Shown: positions 44,674 through 54,462 of the stretch, piece after piece | Layout of the letters: each line of letters begins with the position of its first letter | Numbering within the stretch: the first letter of the stretch is position 1 | From: an uncultured Eubacteriales bacterium | Lineage (GTDB): Bacteria > Bacillota > Clostridia > Christensenellales > Aristaeellaceae | NCBI GenBank assembly: GCA_902767565.1 | Contig: CACXHY010000001.1 | Span: 1-64,000, forward strand | Length of the DNA: 64,000 bases | Direction: 5' to 3' | Made by a program: the position numbers and the translations under genes | Notes under the pieces: generated by a model | Database searches by the model: none | What the model was told of the DNA's origin: nothing | What the model saw: the letters and a program-made list of their open reading frames with translations, nothing else

Positions 44674-46190
44674 CGCTTTGCCTCCTCATAGCGGTCCACG
44701 GCGGCCTGCCAGATCCCGATGACCTCCGGCATGCCCAGTTCCGTCAGTTCTGCCTCGAATGCGGCCCACGTCTCGTCCGTCAGCGGTGTGTCGCCGGTCA
44801 CGAACCAGGTGAGCGAGTACTCGATATACCGCGCGATGGGCGGCCAGATCTCCGCCAGTCTTTCGGCTTCCTCCTTCGTGAAGGTCACCATGGGACAGGG
44901 CATCCGCGAGACTTCCGCGACCATGACGCTCTGCTGCACCTGACGGTGCACGACGGGATCGCCCGCATAGCGCTCCTGGTAGCTGACGGGGATGTAGCCG
45001 GGAACGGGGATATCGTCCCCGATCACCGCCGTGACGTAGACCTTGCGGACCAGATCGTCCCCGGCATAGGCCCAGCGCCAGGTCCCGTCCGATCCCAGCG
45101 TGTATTCCTCGCCCTCCAGGCCGGAGCGGGCCAGGAAGCAGCCCTCCTCACTGTAGAGACGGTCTGCCCAGCGCAGCACGGCCGCGGGGTCGGAGCAGCG
45201 GCACGTCACCGCGAAGGTGCCCGGGGTCACCTCCCCCAGCAGGCTGCGGTAGACCGCCGTGCCGCCGTATTCCAGCGGGGAGACGGCGGCGTAATGGCTC
45301 ACCTGCGTGGAGGGAAGATAACTGGTCACGCTGTTGCTGAGCGCCATGCCGTAGGGGACCGTGGTCTCGTCCGTGACCCTGCGGAGGCTCTCCCCGGCGG
45401 TGAAGCCCGATGCGTCGATCAGGCCCTCGGACCACAGCCCGTGGAGCCAGGTCAGGCCGGCCCGCATGGCGTCGGTGGTCAGCGGGGTGGTCACCACGCC
45501 CCGGTCGTCGCAGAACAGACCGTAGTCGTTCATGATGATCCCATAGGCGTGAAGCAGCCATTTGAGGTCCCACATGCCGGTAAAGGTCAGGGGGACCTCG
45601 TCGTCCCGGCCGTTGCGGTTGGGATCGCCCGTCTTAAAGGCGCGCAGCACAGCCGTCAGGCTTTCGGCGTCTGTGGGGGCCTCCATCTGCAGCGCGGAAA
45701 GCCAGTCCGTGTTCACCCAGAGGATGTTGTTGGCCTGGATGGGGCAGATCAGCGGAAGCGCCACGATGGCGCCGTCCGGCTGGGTGATGGACGCCTTCCA
45801 GTTGGGGTGTTCCTCCAGCAGCGCCCACAGATTCGGCATGTTCTCCTGAATGTATGGGCGCAGGTCGATCAGCACGCCGCGCTCATACAGCGTTCGCGTC
45901 TCCCCGGGGGTCAGGGCGGCCTTGAAGAGCACATCCGGCAGATCCGCGCTGTCGGGCGTCAGGCCCTGCTTCCAGGCGCTGAAATCGTCCTTGTTGTAAA
46001 ACTGGTTGAAAGAGAAGGAGACTCCGGTCTGTTCCCGCATCCGCGCAAAAAACAGGTTGCTGTTCCAATCGCGCCGGTACTCGCTGGTATCGCATCCGGC
46101 CATGACAAAGGCCGCGCCGTCTTCCCCGGACGCGGCGGCGAGGGAGAAAAGCATCAACAGCGCCGCCGCCAGCGCACAAATCCTCCGCAC
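44670..46190 (-). CDS. Extracellular solute-binding protein, family 1 (sugar type)
   Basis: Secreted binding protein of 506 residues. The signal peptide is MRRICALAAALLMLFSLAAASG; no lipobox cysteine is present at the cut. The body resembles sugar/oligosaccharide-binding proteins (LplA-like): DLPDVLFKAALTP near the N-terminus, GVLIDLRPYIQENMPNL, VNTDWLSALQMEAPTDAESL, and an NGRDDEVPL stretch. GTG 46190 is the start, with GGAG nine bases before. It is coupled to galK by a four-base overlap, but no permease or ATPase gene is present. It may serve a remote transporter or act as a sensor. Target sugar is unproven; galactosides are suggested by the galK partner. Confidence 0.8.
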   Translation of the reverse strand: MRRICALAAALLMLFSLAAASGEDGAAFVMAGCDTSEYRRDWNSNLFFARMREQTGVSFSFNQFYNKDDFSAWKQGLTPDSADLPDVLFKAALTPGETRTLYERGVLIDLRPYIQENMPNLWALLEEHPNWKASITQPDGAIVALPLICPIQANNILWVNTDWLSALQMEAPTDAESLTAVLRAFKTGDPNRNGRDDEVPLTFTGMWDLKWLLHAYGIIMNDYGLFCDDRGVVTTPLTTDAMRAGLTWLHGLWSEGLIDASGFTAGESLRRVTDETTVPYGMALSNSVTSYLPSTQVSHYAAVSPLEYGGTAVYRSLLGEVTPGTFAVTCRCSDPAAVLRWADRLYSEEGCFLARSGLEGEEYTLGSDGTWRWAYAGDDLVRKVYVTAVIGDDIPVPGYIPVSYQERYAGDPVVHRQVQQSVMVAEVSRMPCPMVTFTKEEAERLAEIWPPIARYIEYSLTWFVTGDTPLTDETWAAFEAELTELGMPEVIGIWQAAVDRYEEAKR

Positions 46191-46265
46191 GGTTCACCAC
46201 TCCGTTCCACACATCAAAGAACAGCCTCACGGCTGCGTTCACATGGCTCGCTGGGTCTCGCTGCT

Positions 46266-46294
46266 ATTTTATGCCAGCCGGGGGCAATTGTCAA
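46266..46294 (-). promoter_or_regulatory. Promoter for the binding protein-galK operon
   Basis: Perfect TTGACA (plus 46289-46294), 17-base spacer, TAAAAT (plus 46266-46271) on the minus strand. Confidence 0.8.
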
Positions 46295-46297
46295 GCC

Positions 46298-46326
46298 TTG
46301 CCCTTCCCGCGCTTTTGTGTTAGGCT
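46298..46326 (+). promoter_or_regulatory. Possible promoter for topB
   Basis: TTGCCC (46298-46303), 17-base spacer, TAGGCT (46321-46326). It diverges from the galK operon promoter; the match is weak. Confidence 0.4.
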
Positions 46327-46389
46327 TTCCCCTGAGGAGCGCGGAGGACCGCGCCATGTCCTGTGCCTTTTCCCGGAAGGAGGATGCTC

Positions 46390-48585
46390 GTGACGGAGAC
46401 TTCAAAGGCCGCGCGCACCCTGGTGGTGGCGGAAAAGCCCAGCGTCGGACGCGATATCGCACGGGTGCTGGGCTGCCGCGACAGGGGCGACGGCTGCCTG
46501 ATCGGAGAGAATTATACGGTGACCTGGGCCGTCGGGCACCTTGTGACCCTGAAGGAGCCGGACGAGCTGGACGCGGCCTACAAAAGATGGTCCTTCTCGA
46601 CCCTGCCGATCCTGCCCGACGACATCCCGCTGAAGGTGATCCCGCAGACGCGCGACCAGTACAGGATCGTCAGCGGCCTGATGAACGCGCCCGATGTTTC
46701 GTCCGTCATATGCGCCACGGACGCGGGGCGCGAGGGCGAACTGATCTTCCGCTATATCTACAGCATGTGCAAGTGCCGCAAGCCGATCCAGCGGCTCTGG
46801 ATCTCCTCCATGACGGACGAGGCCATCCGGGAGGGATTCCGGAACATCCGGCCCGGCGCGGACTACGACGGTCTGTACGCCTCCGCCCGCTGCCGCAGCG
46901 AGGCCGACTGGCTGGTGGGCATGAACGCGAGCCGTGCGTTCACGCTCCGCTATGACGCCCTGCTGTCCGTGGGCCGGGTGCAGACGCCCACCCTGGCCCT
47001 GCTGGTAAAGCGCCGCCGGGAGATCGAGAACTTCAAGCCGGAAGCCTACGCCGTTCTGCAGGCCGACTTCGGAGACTATTCGGGCATGTGGTTCTCCGAT
47101 GAACGCAGTCCCGACAACCGCCTGAAGGACAGAGCCGAAGCGGAGGCCGTTGCCGCAAAGGTCAAGGGCAAGCCCGCGCAGGTCGTCAGCGCCGCGACCC
47201 AGCGGAAGAAGACGCCGCCGCCCCAGCTCTATGACCTGACCAGCCTGCAGCGCGACGCCAACAGCATCCTGGGCTTCACCGCCGACAAGACGCTGAAGCT
47301 GGCCCAGGCCCTGTACGAGGAGCGGAAGGCCCTCACCTACCCCAGGACCGACAGCCGCTATCTGCCGCCGGACATGATCCCGAAGGTGACGGAGACGATG
47401 CGCCTGCTGCCGGACCCCTACCGGCAGTGGGTGCCCGGCGCTTTGCCGGACGGAAAGCTGCCCGTCAGTTCCCGCACGGTGGACGCGTTGAAGGTGACGG
47501 ACCATCACGCCCTGATCCCCACGGCGCACCGGGTGGATCCGGCCGGCTTCACCCCCGACGAGAAGGCGCTGTACGACCTGGTGGCCCGCCGGCTGCTGTC
47601 CGCCTTCCATCCGGACTATGTGTATGACGCCACGACCGTGGTGACGGCATCCGAAGGCGAGACGTTCCGCACGCGGGGGCGCACCGTCGTCCAGGAGGGA
47701 TGGCGCGCGATCCCACCCTCAGAAAAAGGGAAGGCGGCCGCCCGCAAGAAAAACGCGGACGAGGAGGAAGAGACCGTCCTGCCGCCCCTGAGCCGGGGAG
47801 ACGCGCGCACCGTCGCGGGCACGCGGATCCGGGAGGATACCACCAAGCCCCCCGCGCAGATGAACGACGCAAGCCTCCTGTCCGCCATGGAGACCGCGGG
47901 CCGGGACGCGGACGACGAGGAGATCGTCCGGCAGATGAAGGGCAGCGGCATCGGTACGCCAGCCACCCGGGCCGCCATCATCGAACGCCTGCTGCAGGTG
48001 GGGTACGCCCAGCGCAAGGGCAAAAGCCTGCTGGCCACGGACAAGGGGGTCCGATTGATCGATGTGATGCCGCAGGAGCTGACATCGGCGGAGACCACCG
48101 GGCGCTGGGAGCTGGCCCTGGATCGGATCGCCCGGGGCGAACAGGACACCGGCCGCTTCATGGACGGGATCCGCCGCCTGTCCTCCTTCCTGGTGGAATA
48201 CGCCCGGGACAAGAGCCCGGCCGTCGCCTTCCCGGAGGATCCGAAGCGGGGAAAGGGCGCGAGAGGCAAGGGCTTCAAGGTCCGCAGGCTGAAGGACTGC
48301 ACCTGTCCCCTGTGCGGAAAGGGCGGCGTGACCGAGAGCGGCCTCGCGTTCGGGTGCAGTGAGCAGGACTGCGATTTCACGCTGTGGAAGGACTGTGTGA
48401 CCAAGGGCGGCGGCCCGGCGGTGGATGAGAAGCTGCTGCGGCTCCTGCTGGAGCGGAAGAGCCTGCGCGGCTCCACGGGAACGCTGAGCCTCGAGGGAGA
48501 TCAGATCTCCTTTTCTCCCCTTCAGGCGCAGGGACAGCCCTATCGGCGCAGCCTGCGCTACACCGGCAAAAAGTCTTCGGGCTGA
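46390..48585 (+). CDS. topB: DNA topoisomerase III
   Basis: Type IA topoisomerase of 731 residues that passes single strands and resolves recombination intermediates. The Toprim domain is at the N-terminus (LVVAEKPSVGRDIARVLGC), with CATDAGREGELIFRYIY containing the metal aspartates. The active-site tyrosine is in TYPRTDSRYL (about residue 317). A C-terminal zinc-ribbon-like segment has CPLCG...CSEQDC. GTG 46390 lies six bases after AGGAGG; an ATG at 46384 directly abuts that site and cannot use it. The gene is intact and chromosomal in character, not linked to an obvious mobile element here. Confidence 0.94.
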   Translation: MTETSKAARTLVVAEKPSVGRDIARVLGCRDRGDGCLIGENYTVTWAVGHLVTLKEPDELDAAYKRWSFSTLPILPDDIPLKVIPQTRDQYRIVSGLMNAPDVSSVICATDAGREGELIFRYIYSMCKCRKPIQRLWISSMTDEAIREGFRNIRPGADYDGLYASARCRSEADWLVGMNASRAFTLRYDALLSVGRVQTPTLALLVKRRREIENFKPEAYAVLQADFGDYSGMWFSDERSPDNRLKDRAEAEAVAAKVKGKPAQVVSAATQRKKTPPPQLYDLTSLQRDANSILGFTADKTLKLAQALYEERKALTYPRTDSRYLPPDMIPKVTETMRLLPDPYRQWVPGALPDGKLPVSSRTVDALKVTDHHALIPTAHRVDPAGFTPDEKALYDLVARRLLSAFHPDYVYDATTVVTASEGETFRTRGRTVVQEGWRAIPPSEKGKAAARKKNADEEEETVLPPLSRGDARTVAGTRIREDTTKPPAQMNDASLLSAMETAGRDADDEEIVRQMKGSGIGTPATRAAIIERLLQVGYAQRKGKSLLATDKGVRLIDVMPQELTSAETTGRWELALDRIARGEQDTGRFMDGIRRLSSFLVEYARDKSPAVAFPEDPKRGKGARGKGFKVRRLKDCTCPLCGKGGVTESGLAFGCSEQDCDFTLWKDCVTKGGGPAVDEKLLRLLLERKSLRGSTGTLSLEGDQISFSPLQAQGQPYRRSLRYTGKKSSG

Positions 48586-48601
48586 ACACGGGCATCCCCG
48601 G

Positions 48602-48636
48602 GCCCGGGCGCTGTTCTTTTTCGCGCCCGGGCTTTG
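48602..48636 (+). terminator. Terminator after topB
   Basis: Perfect ten-base-pair stem GCCCGGGCGC/GCGCCCGGGC with an 11-base loop, followed by TTTGC. The -35 box of the next promoter begins inside the tail. Confidence 0.8.
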
Positions 48637-48662
48637 CAATGAAGCGGGATCTGTGCTATAAT
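48634..48662 (+). promoter_or_regulatory. Promoter for yerC-pcrA-ligA
   Basis: TTGCAA (48634-48639), 17-base spacer, perfect TATAAT (48657-48662), about 35 bases before yerC. Confidence 0.8.
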
Positions 48663-48697
48663 TTGAAAGAATACAGACTGACAGGAGGCGGGGCGTT

Positions 48698-49045
48698 ATG
48701 GAAGGTTCAAGGATCCGCAGCGAACAGGCGGATCTGCTGATGAAGGCCGTGCTCGCACTGCGGGATGAAGACGACGCCTACCGCTTTTTTGAGGATCTCT
48801 GCACCATCGCCGAGGTGCACAGCCTGGCGCAGCGCTTTACCGTGGCCCGGATGCTGCGGGAGAATGTGAAGTACCAGGATATCGCCCGGCAGACAGGCGC
48901 CTCCACGGCGACGATCAGCCGCGTCAACCGCGCGAAGGAATACGGTGCCGACGGCTACAACCGCGTTCTCGATTTGCTGGAAGCGCAGGGCGTGATCCCG
49001 TGTTCTTCCGCCGAATCCGACCCCAGACCCAAGACGGAGGAATGA
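48698..49045 (+). CDS. yerC: YerC/YecD family TrpR-like DNA-binding protein
   Basis: Helix-turn-helix protein of 115 residues of the YerC group, related to the Trp repressor fold. Visible motif: AQRFTVARMLRENVKYQDIARQTGASTATISRVNRAKEYG, the helix-turn-helix region. It lies directly upstream of pcrA and ligA, the same order seen in Bacillus (yerC-pcrB-pcrA-ligA), although pcrB is absent here. Its regulatory target is unknown. AGGAGG precedes ATG 48698. Confidence 0.9.
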   Translation: MEGSRIRSEQADLLMKAVLALRDEDDAYRFFEDLCTIAEVHSLAQRFTVARMLRENVKYQDIARQTGASTATISRVNRAKEYGADGYNRVLDLLEAQGVIPCSSAESDPRPKTEE

Positions 49046-49046
49046 C

Positions 49047-51299
49047 ATGGATCTCAGTATGCTGAACCCGCAGCAGCGTCTCGCGGCCTCGACCCTGGAA
49101 GGACCCGTCCTGATCCTGGCCGGCGCGGGCAGCGGCAAGACCCGCGCGCTCACCTACCGCGCCGCCAACCTGATGGATCAGGGCGTGGCGCCATGGCAGA
49201 TCCTCTGCCTGACCTTCACCAACAAAGCCGCCCGCGAAATGAAGCAGCGGATCACCGCTCTGGTCGGGGAAAAGGCGGACGACGCCTGGATCTCCACCTT
49301 TCATTCCACCTGCGCACGCATTCTCCGCCGCGACATCGAGAAGCTGGGGTACGGGCGCTCCTTCGCCATCTATGACGACGAAGACCAGAACAGCGTGGTC
49401 AAGGAGATCCTCAAGCAGCAGGACATCGACGACAAGTTTCTGCCGCCCCGGGAGGTGCGGTCGAAGATCTCGGACGCCAAGAACCGGCTCCTCACCGCCG
49501 ACGAGTGGTTTGCCGGAAGCGACCGGGATCACCGCTGCCAGCTGATCCACGACGTGTTCACGGCATACGAAAAGCGGCTGAAAGAACTCAACGCGCTGGA
49601 TTTTGACGATCTGCTGATCCGTACGCTGGAGCTGTTCGCCCAGCATCCGCCCGTGCTGCAAAGCTATCGGGAGCGTTTTCAGTATGTGATGGTGGACGAG
49701 TATCAGGATACCAACTATGCCCAGTACATGCTGGTGAAGCTGCTGACCAGCGAAAGCCGCAACCTGTGCGTGGTGGGCGACGACGACCAGTCCATCTACG
49801 GCTGGCGCGGCGCGGACATCCGCAACATCCTGGACTTTGAAAAGGACTTCCCGGAGACCACGGTCATCAAGCTGGAGCAGAATTACCGCTCCTCTGCCAA
49901 TATTCTGGACGCGGCCAACCAGGTCATCGCGCACAACGAGCGGCGCAAGGACAAGCGCCTGTGGACCGATTCGGACCAGGGCGAACCCATCTCCGTGTAC
50001 TGCGCCGACACCGAGCGGGGCGAGGCCGGCTGGGTGGTGAGCCGCATCAAGCTCTTCCACGGGCAGGGCATCCCGTACAGCCAGATGGCCGTGCTGTACC
50101 GGGTGAACGCCCAGAGCCGCGTGCTGGAAGAAATGCTGATGTCCACGGCGGCTCCGAAGATCCCCTACCGCGTTTTCGGCGGCACGCGCTTCTACGAGCG
50201 CAGGGAGATCCGCGACATCGTGGCCTATCTGCGGGTGCTGGAGAACCCCGCCGACGACATGGCGCTGATGCGGATCATCAACGTGCCCAAGCGGGCCATC
50301 GGCGACAGCACGGTGCAGGAGCTGGTCCGCCACGCCCGCCGGCAGGAGATCCCGCTGTTCTCGACCCTGGCCGTGCCGCCCGAGACCCTGTCCTCCCGCC
50401 CCCGAAAGTGTGTGGCGGAATTCGCCGGGCTGATGGCGAAGCTGCTGGTGCTGAAGGACACCATGGGTCTGACGGATTTCGTGGAAGAACTGCTGAAGCT
50501 GACCGGACTTCAGGCCCAGTACGAGAACATCAGCGCCGAGGACGCGGAGTCCCGGCTGGAGAACATCCGCGAATTCGTCGGCGCCGTCCATGAGTTCGAA
50601 GAGGCCAACCCGGAGGCGAAGCTGGCGGACTATCTGGAAAACGTATCGCTGGTGACGGACGTGGACAGCCTGTCCGAGGACGGCGGCTACGTGACCCTGA
50701 TGACCATGCACTCCGCCAAGGGTCTGGAATTCGATACGGTCTTCATCACCGGCATGGAGGAGGGCCTCTTCCCCTCGAGCCGCACGGCGACGGACGAGCA
50801 GCGCCTGGAAGAGGAGCGCCGCCTGTGCTACGTGGGCATCACCCGGGCCAAGCGCAAGCTCTGTCTCACCCGGGCCTACCAGCGCACGATCTACAATACG
50901 CCGAACCACAACGCCGCCAGCCGTTTCCTGGAAGAGATCCCCAAGCGTCTGGTCAAGGACGAGGCTGCCGCCCGGGACCGGGCCTTCCGGGACCTGACGC
51001 CAGCGCGCGCGCCGCAGCCGACCGCCGGCAAAACGCCCCTGCGCCCGGGAGATCCGCTGAGCATCCCCGGCGTGCAGAAGGGCTTCGCCGCCTCCCCCGC
51101 CCGGGCCATGGCCGCTCAGGCCAAGCCTCAGTTCAAGGTGGGCGACCGGGTCATCCACCGCAAGTTCGGCGAGGGCATCGTGACCGCCATCACCGGCGCC
51201 GGGCTGGCCGGACGCATCCGTATCGAATTCATCGCCCTGGGCGAAAAGGAATTCGCCCTTTCCCTGGCCCCCATCGCCAAGCTGGAGGATGACGCCTGA
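49047..51299 (+). CDS. pcrA: ATP-dependent DNA helicase PcrA
   Basis: UvrD/Rep superfamily 1 helicase of 750 residues. Motifs in order are Q motif LNPQQRLAA, Walker A GAGSGKT (motif I), TFTNKAAREM (Ia), DEYQDTN (II), DDDQSIYGWRGA (III), NYRSS (IV) and VTLMTMHSAKGLEFDTVF (V), then ITRAKRKL (VI). The C-terminal ~100 residues form the RNA-polymerase-interacting Tudor-like end (FKVGDRVIHRKFGEGIVTAI). It unwinds DNA 3'-to-5' in repair and replication. ATG 49047 has GGAGG upstream and lies one base after yerC. Overlaps ligA by one base. Confidence 0.97.
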   Translation: MDLSMLNPQQRLAASTLEGPVLILAGAGSGKTRALTYRAANLMDQGVAPWQILCLTFTNKAAREMKQRITALVGEKADDAWISTFHSTCARILRRDIEKLGYGRSFAIYDDEDQNSVVKEILKQQDIDDKFLPPREVRSKISDAKNRLLTADEWFAGSDRDHRCQLIHDVFTAYEKRLKELNALDFDDLLIRTLELFAQHPPVLQSYRERFQYVMVDEYQDTNYAQYMLVKLLTSESRNLCVVGDDDQSIYGWRGADIRNILDFEKDFPETTVIKLEQNYRSSANILDAANQVIAHNERRKDKRLWTDSDQGEPISVYCADTERGEAGWVVSRIKLFHGQGIPYSQMAVLYRVNAQSRVLEEMLMSTAAPKIPYRVFGGTRFYERREIRDIVAYLRVLENPADDMALMRIINVPKRAIGDSTVQELVRHARRQEIPLFSTLAVPPETLSSRPRKCVAEFAGLMAKLLVLKDTMGLTDFVEELLKLTGLQAQYENISAEDAESRLENIREFVGAVHEFEEANPEAKLADYLENVSLVTDVDSLSEDGGYVTLMTMHSAKGLEFDTVFITGMEEGLFPSSRTATDEQRLEEERRLCYVGITRAKRKLCLTRAYQRTIYNTPNHNAASRFLEEIPKRLVKDEAAARDRAFRDLTPARAPQPTAGKTPLRPGDPLSIPGVQKGFAASPARAMAAQAKPQFKVGDRVIHRKFGEGIVTAITGAGLAGRIRIEFIALGEKEFALSLAPIAKLEDDA

Positions 51300-53260
51300 T
51301 GAACGAGCAGGAACGCATGCGTTCCCTGGTGGACCGCCTGAACGAAGCCGCGTCCGCCTATTATCAGCATGACGCGCCGGTCATGTCCGATATGCAGTAC
51401 GACGCACTGTATGACGAGCTCGTCTCGCTGGAGAAGCAGACCGGCGTCACCCTGCCGGACTCCCCCACCCACCGGGTGGGCGGCGATCCGCTCGCCCAGT
51501 TTGAGCCCCACCGCCACATCACGCGGCTGTGGAGCATGGACAAGGTGCAGTCCATCGAAGCGCTGGAAGCCTGGATCGACCGCACCGAGCGGCTGACGGG
51601 CCGGACCGACCTGACGTATTTCGTGGAATACAAGTTCGACGGGCTGACCCTGAACCTCACCTATGAGAACGGGCAGCTCGTCCAGGCCGCCACCCGGGGC
51701 AACGGCGAGACCGGAGAGGCCATCCTCCCCCAGGCGCGCACCATCCGCAGCGTTCCCCTCGCGATCCCCTACAAGGGCCTGCTCGAGATCCAGGGCGAAT
51801 GCATCATGCGGCTCAGCGCGCTGGAGGAATACAACAAGACCGCGGCGGAGCCCCTGAAGAACGCCCGGAACGCCGCGGCGGGAGCGTTGCGCAATCTCGA
51901 CCCCTCCGTCACGGCGAAGCGTCGCCTCGATGCCTTCTTTTATCAGATCGGCACGATCGCGGATCCCCCCTACGACAGTCAGCCGGGGATGCTGGATTTC
52001 ATCCGCGGAAACGGCTTTCAGGTCAGCCCCTATCTCGGGCAGCCCCACTCCCGGGCGGAACTGATCGCCTGCATCCGCCGGATCGAGGAGGAACGCCCTT
52101 CGCTGGACTGGCTGATCGACGGCGCCGTGATCAAGGTGGGCGATTTCGCGCTGCGGGAACAGATGGGCTTCACCGAGAAGTTCCCCCGCTGGGCCGTGGC
52201 ATACAAATTCAAGGCCGAGGAAGGCGTCACGATCCTGCGCGACGTCACCTGGGAACTGGGCCGCACCGGGAAGCTGACGCCCCTGGCCCATCTGGATCCC
52301 ATCGATTTCTACGGCGTGACCGTGCGCCGCGCTACGCTGAACAACTGGGGCGACATCCGGCGCAAGCATGTGGCCATCGGTGCCCCCGTCTGGATCCGCC
52401 GCTCCAATGACGTGATCCCCGAGATCCTCGGGCGGGTCGGCGAGCCCGGCCCGGATGAGCGGCCCGTGGAGCAGCCCGCCGTGTGCCCCGCCTGCGGGCA
52501 GCCGCTGACCGAGCGCGGCGCGCACTTCTTCTGCCTGAACCGGCAGAGCTGCAAGCCCCAGACCGTGGCCCGCATCGCGCATTTCGCAAGCCGCGAGGCC
52601 ATGGATATCGACGGCCTGAGCGAAAAGACGGCGGACCTTTTCTACGACGCGCTGAACGTTCGCGATCCCGCCGATCTCTATCACCTGACCCGGGAACAGA
52701 TCCTCGGCGTGGAGGGCTTCCTGGACCGGAAGACCGACAACCTGCTGGCGGCCCTCGACAAGAGCCGCGACTGCCCGCTGGACGCGTTCCTCTTCGCGCT
52801 GGGGATCCCCAACGTGGGCCGCAAGACCGCCCGGGACCTGGCCAACGCTTTCGGCTCGCTGGAGGCGCTGCAGGCCGCGGACGCCGACGCCCTGCAGCAG
52901 ATCCCCGATGTGGGCGCCGCGGTGGCCCAGAGCGTGGTCGAGTTCTTCTCCTTTGAGGAGAACCTGACCATGATCCGTCGGCTTCTGGACGCCGGGGTGA
53001 AGCCCCGCGAAAGCCGCACGGCGCAGGGCGGGCCCTTCTCCGGGCTCAGCATCGTGGTGACCGGCACCCTGCCGACCCTCTCCCGCAAGCAGGCGGAGGA
53101 TCTGATCCGCGCCCGCGGCGGGAACGCAGCCTCCTCCGTCAGCAAAAAGACCGCCTTCGTGGTGGCCGGCGAAGCCGCGGGCAGCAAGCTCACCAAAGCC
53201 CGGAGCCTCGGCATCGAGGTCATCGACGAAGCGGAGCTGATGCGGCGCGCCGGCGAATAA
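51299..53260 (+). CDS. ligA: NAD-dependent DNA ligase
   Basis: Essential replicative ligase of 653 residues, seals nicks using NAD. The catalytic lysine is K112 in EYKFDG. A four-cysteine zinc finger is visible (CPACG...CLNRQSC), with helix-hairpin-helix repeats after it (GIPNVGRKTARDLANAFGSL and QIPDVGAAVAQSVVEFF). A C-terminal BRCT domain is present (FSGLSIVVTGTLPTLSRKQAEDLIRARGG). The length is normal. Follows pcrA with a one-base overlap, the conserved Firmicute order. Confidence 0.97.
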   Translation: MNEQERMRSLVDRLNEAASAYYQHDAPVMSDMQYDALYDELVSLEKQTGVTLPDSPTHRVGGDPLAQFEPHRHITRLWSMDKVQSIEALEAWIDRTERLTGRTDLTYFVEYKFDGLTLNLTYENGQLVQAATRGNGETGEAILPQARTIRSVPLAIPYKGLLEIQGECIMRLSALEEYNKTAAEPLKNARNAAAGALRNLDPSVTAKRRLDAFFYQIGTIADPPYDSQPGMLDFIRGNGFQVSPYLGQPHSRAELIACIRRIEEERPSLDWLIDGAVIKVGDFALREQMGFTEKFPRWAVAYKFKAEEGVTILRDVTWELGRTGKLTPLAHLDPIDFYGVTVRRATLNNWGDIRRKHVAIGAPVWIRRSNDVIPEILGRVGEPGPDERPVEQPAVCPACGQPLTERGAHFFCLNRQSCKPQTVARIAHFASREAMDIDGLSEKTADLFYDALNVRDPADLYHLTREQILGVEGFLDRKTDNLLAALDKSRDCPLDAFLFALGIPNVGRKTARDLANAFGSLEALQAADADALQQIPDVGAAVAQSVVEFFSFEENLTMIRRLLDAGVKPRESRTAQGGPFSGLSIVVTGTLPTLSRKQAEDLIRARGGNAASSVSKKTAFVVAGEAAGSKLTKARSLGIEVIDEAELMRRAGE

Positions 53261-53286
53261 CAGCATGTGAAGGAAGCGATCTCCCC

Positions 53287-54429
53287 TTGCTCACCTGGAT
53301 CGACATCGACCTGGATGCCCTGAAGGCCAACTACCGCACAGCCTGCTCCCTGACCCGCGCCACGGTGACCTGCGTGCTCAAGGCCAACGCCTACGGGCAC
53401 GGAGCCGTTCCTGTCGCCCGGACCCTGTCGGAGGCAGGCTGTTCGCACTTTGCGGTGAGCTGCGGCCGGGAAGCACTGGAACTGCGCGGCGCGGGGATCT
53501 CCGGCGAGATCCTGGTGATGACCCCCGCCGAGCAGGAGGAACTGCCCCGCCTGATCGGACAGGGCATCACGCTCACCGCCGCCTCATTCGATGATTTGAA
53601 GGAAGCCGATGCGGCGGCAGCGGCTGCCCGGACCGCAGCCTCCGTCCATCTGAAGGTCGACACGGGCTTTCACCGGCTGGGCTTCCGCTGCGACGAGCAG
53701 ACGGCGCAGACGCTGGCGCAGACGCTTCACGATCTGCCGCACCTGCGGGCAGAGGGTCTGTACAGCCATCTGGGCCTCGTGGACCGGGAGCTGGATGAGC
53801 GGCAGCACCGCCGCTTCACCGATTTCGCGCGATGGCTGGAGGAAGCCGGGCTCAGTGTTCCGGACCGGCACCTCTGCGATTCCATCGGGCTGGTGCGGTA
53901 TCCCGAATGGCACATGAGCCGGGTGCGGGCCGGAGCCTTCCTCTTCGGCGTGCGGCCGTCCCGCAGCGAGGACCTGCCGTTCGAGTGCCGTGAAACGCTG
54001 GCCTTCCGGGCGAAGGTGACCCGGGTGGAGACGGTCCCCGCGGGCGAAGCCGTGGGCTATGATGAGGCGGTCACCGACCGGCCGATCCGCGCGGCCACCG
54101 TGCAGGCCGGGTACGGGGACGGCTATCCCCGGTGTCTCTCGCACGGGCGGGGCCGGGTGCTCATCCGGGGCAGGCGGGCGCCGGTCATCGGGCTGGTCTG
54201 CATGGACCAGATGATGGTGGACGTCACGGACATCCCGGACTGTGCCGCAGGGGACACCGCCACCCTGCTCGGCGGCGGCATTTCCTACGGCGAGGCCGCC
54301 GACATGGCAGAGACCAACCGCAACGAATGCCTGACCATCCTGAGCCGCCGGCCGGTCCGCGTGTACCGTGAAGGCGGAGAAGTCAGGCTGACGACAGACG
54401 ACATCCCCGGGACGCGGCGCTCAGAATGA
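53287..54429 (+). CDS. alr: Alanine racemase
   Basis: PLP enzyme of 380 residues, interconverts L- and D-alanine for peptidoglycan. The PLP lysine is K32 in VLKANAYGHGA. The C-terminal domain contains VQAGYGDGYPRCLSHG, whose tyrosine is the second catalytic base in this family, and GLVCMDQMMVD. The start is TTG 53287; no ATG or GTG lies in frame nearby. AAGGAAG upstream is a moderate ribosome site. It sits 26 bases after ligA, so it probably belongs to the pcrA-ligA transcript. Confidence 0.94.
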   Translation: MLTWIDIDLDALKANYRTACSLTRATVTCVLKANAYGHGAVPVARTLSEAGCSHFAVSCGREALELRGAGISGEILVMTPAEQEELPRLIGQGITLTAASFDDLKEADAAAAAARTAASVHLKVDTGFHRLGFRCDEQTAQTLAQTLHDLPHLRAEGLYSHLGLVDRELDERQHRRFTDFARWLEEAGLSVPDRHLCDSIGLVRYPEWHMSRVRAGAFLFGVRPSRSEDLPFECRETLAFRAKVTRVETVPAGEAVGYDEAVTDRPIRAATVQAGYGDGYPRCLSHGRGRVLIRGRRAPVIGLVCMDQMMVDVTDIPDCAAGDTATLLGGGISYGEAADMAETNRNECLTILSRRPVRVYREGGEVRLTTDDIPGTRRSE

Positions 54430-54462
54430 AGGCGCGCCCTGTCCCGGACCGGAGGATCCGAA

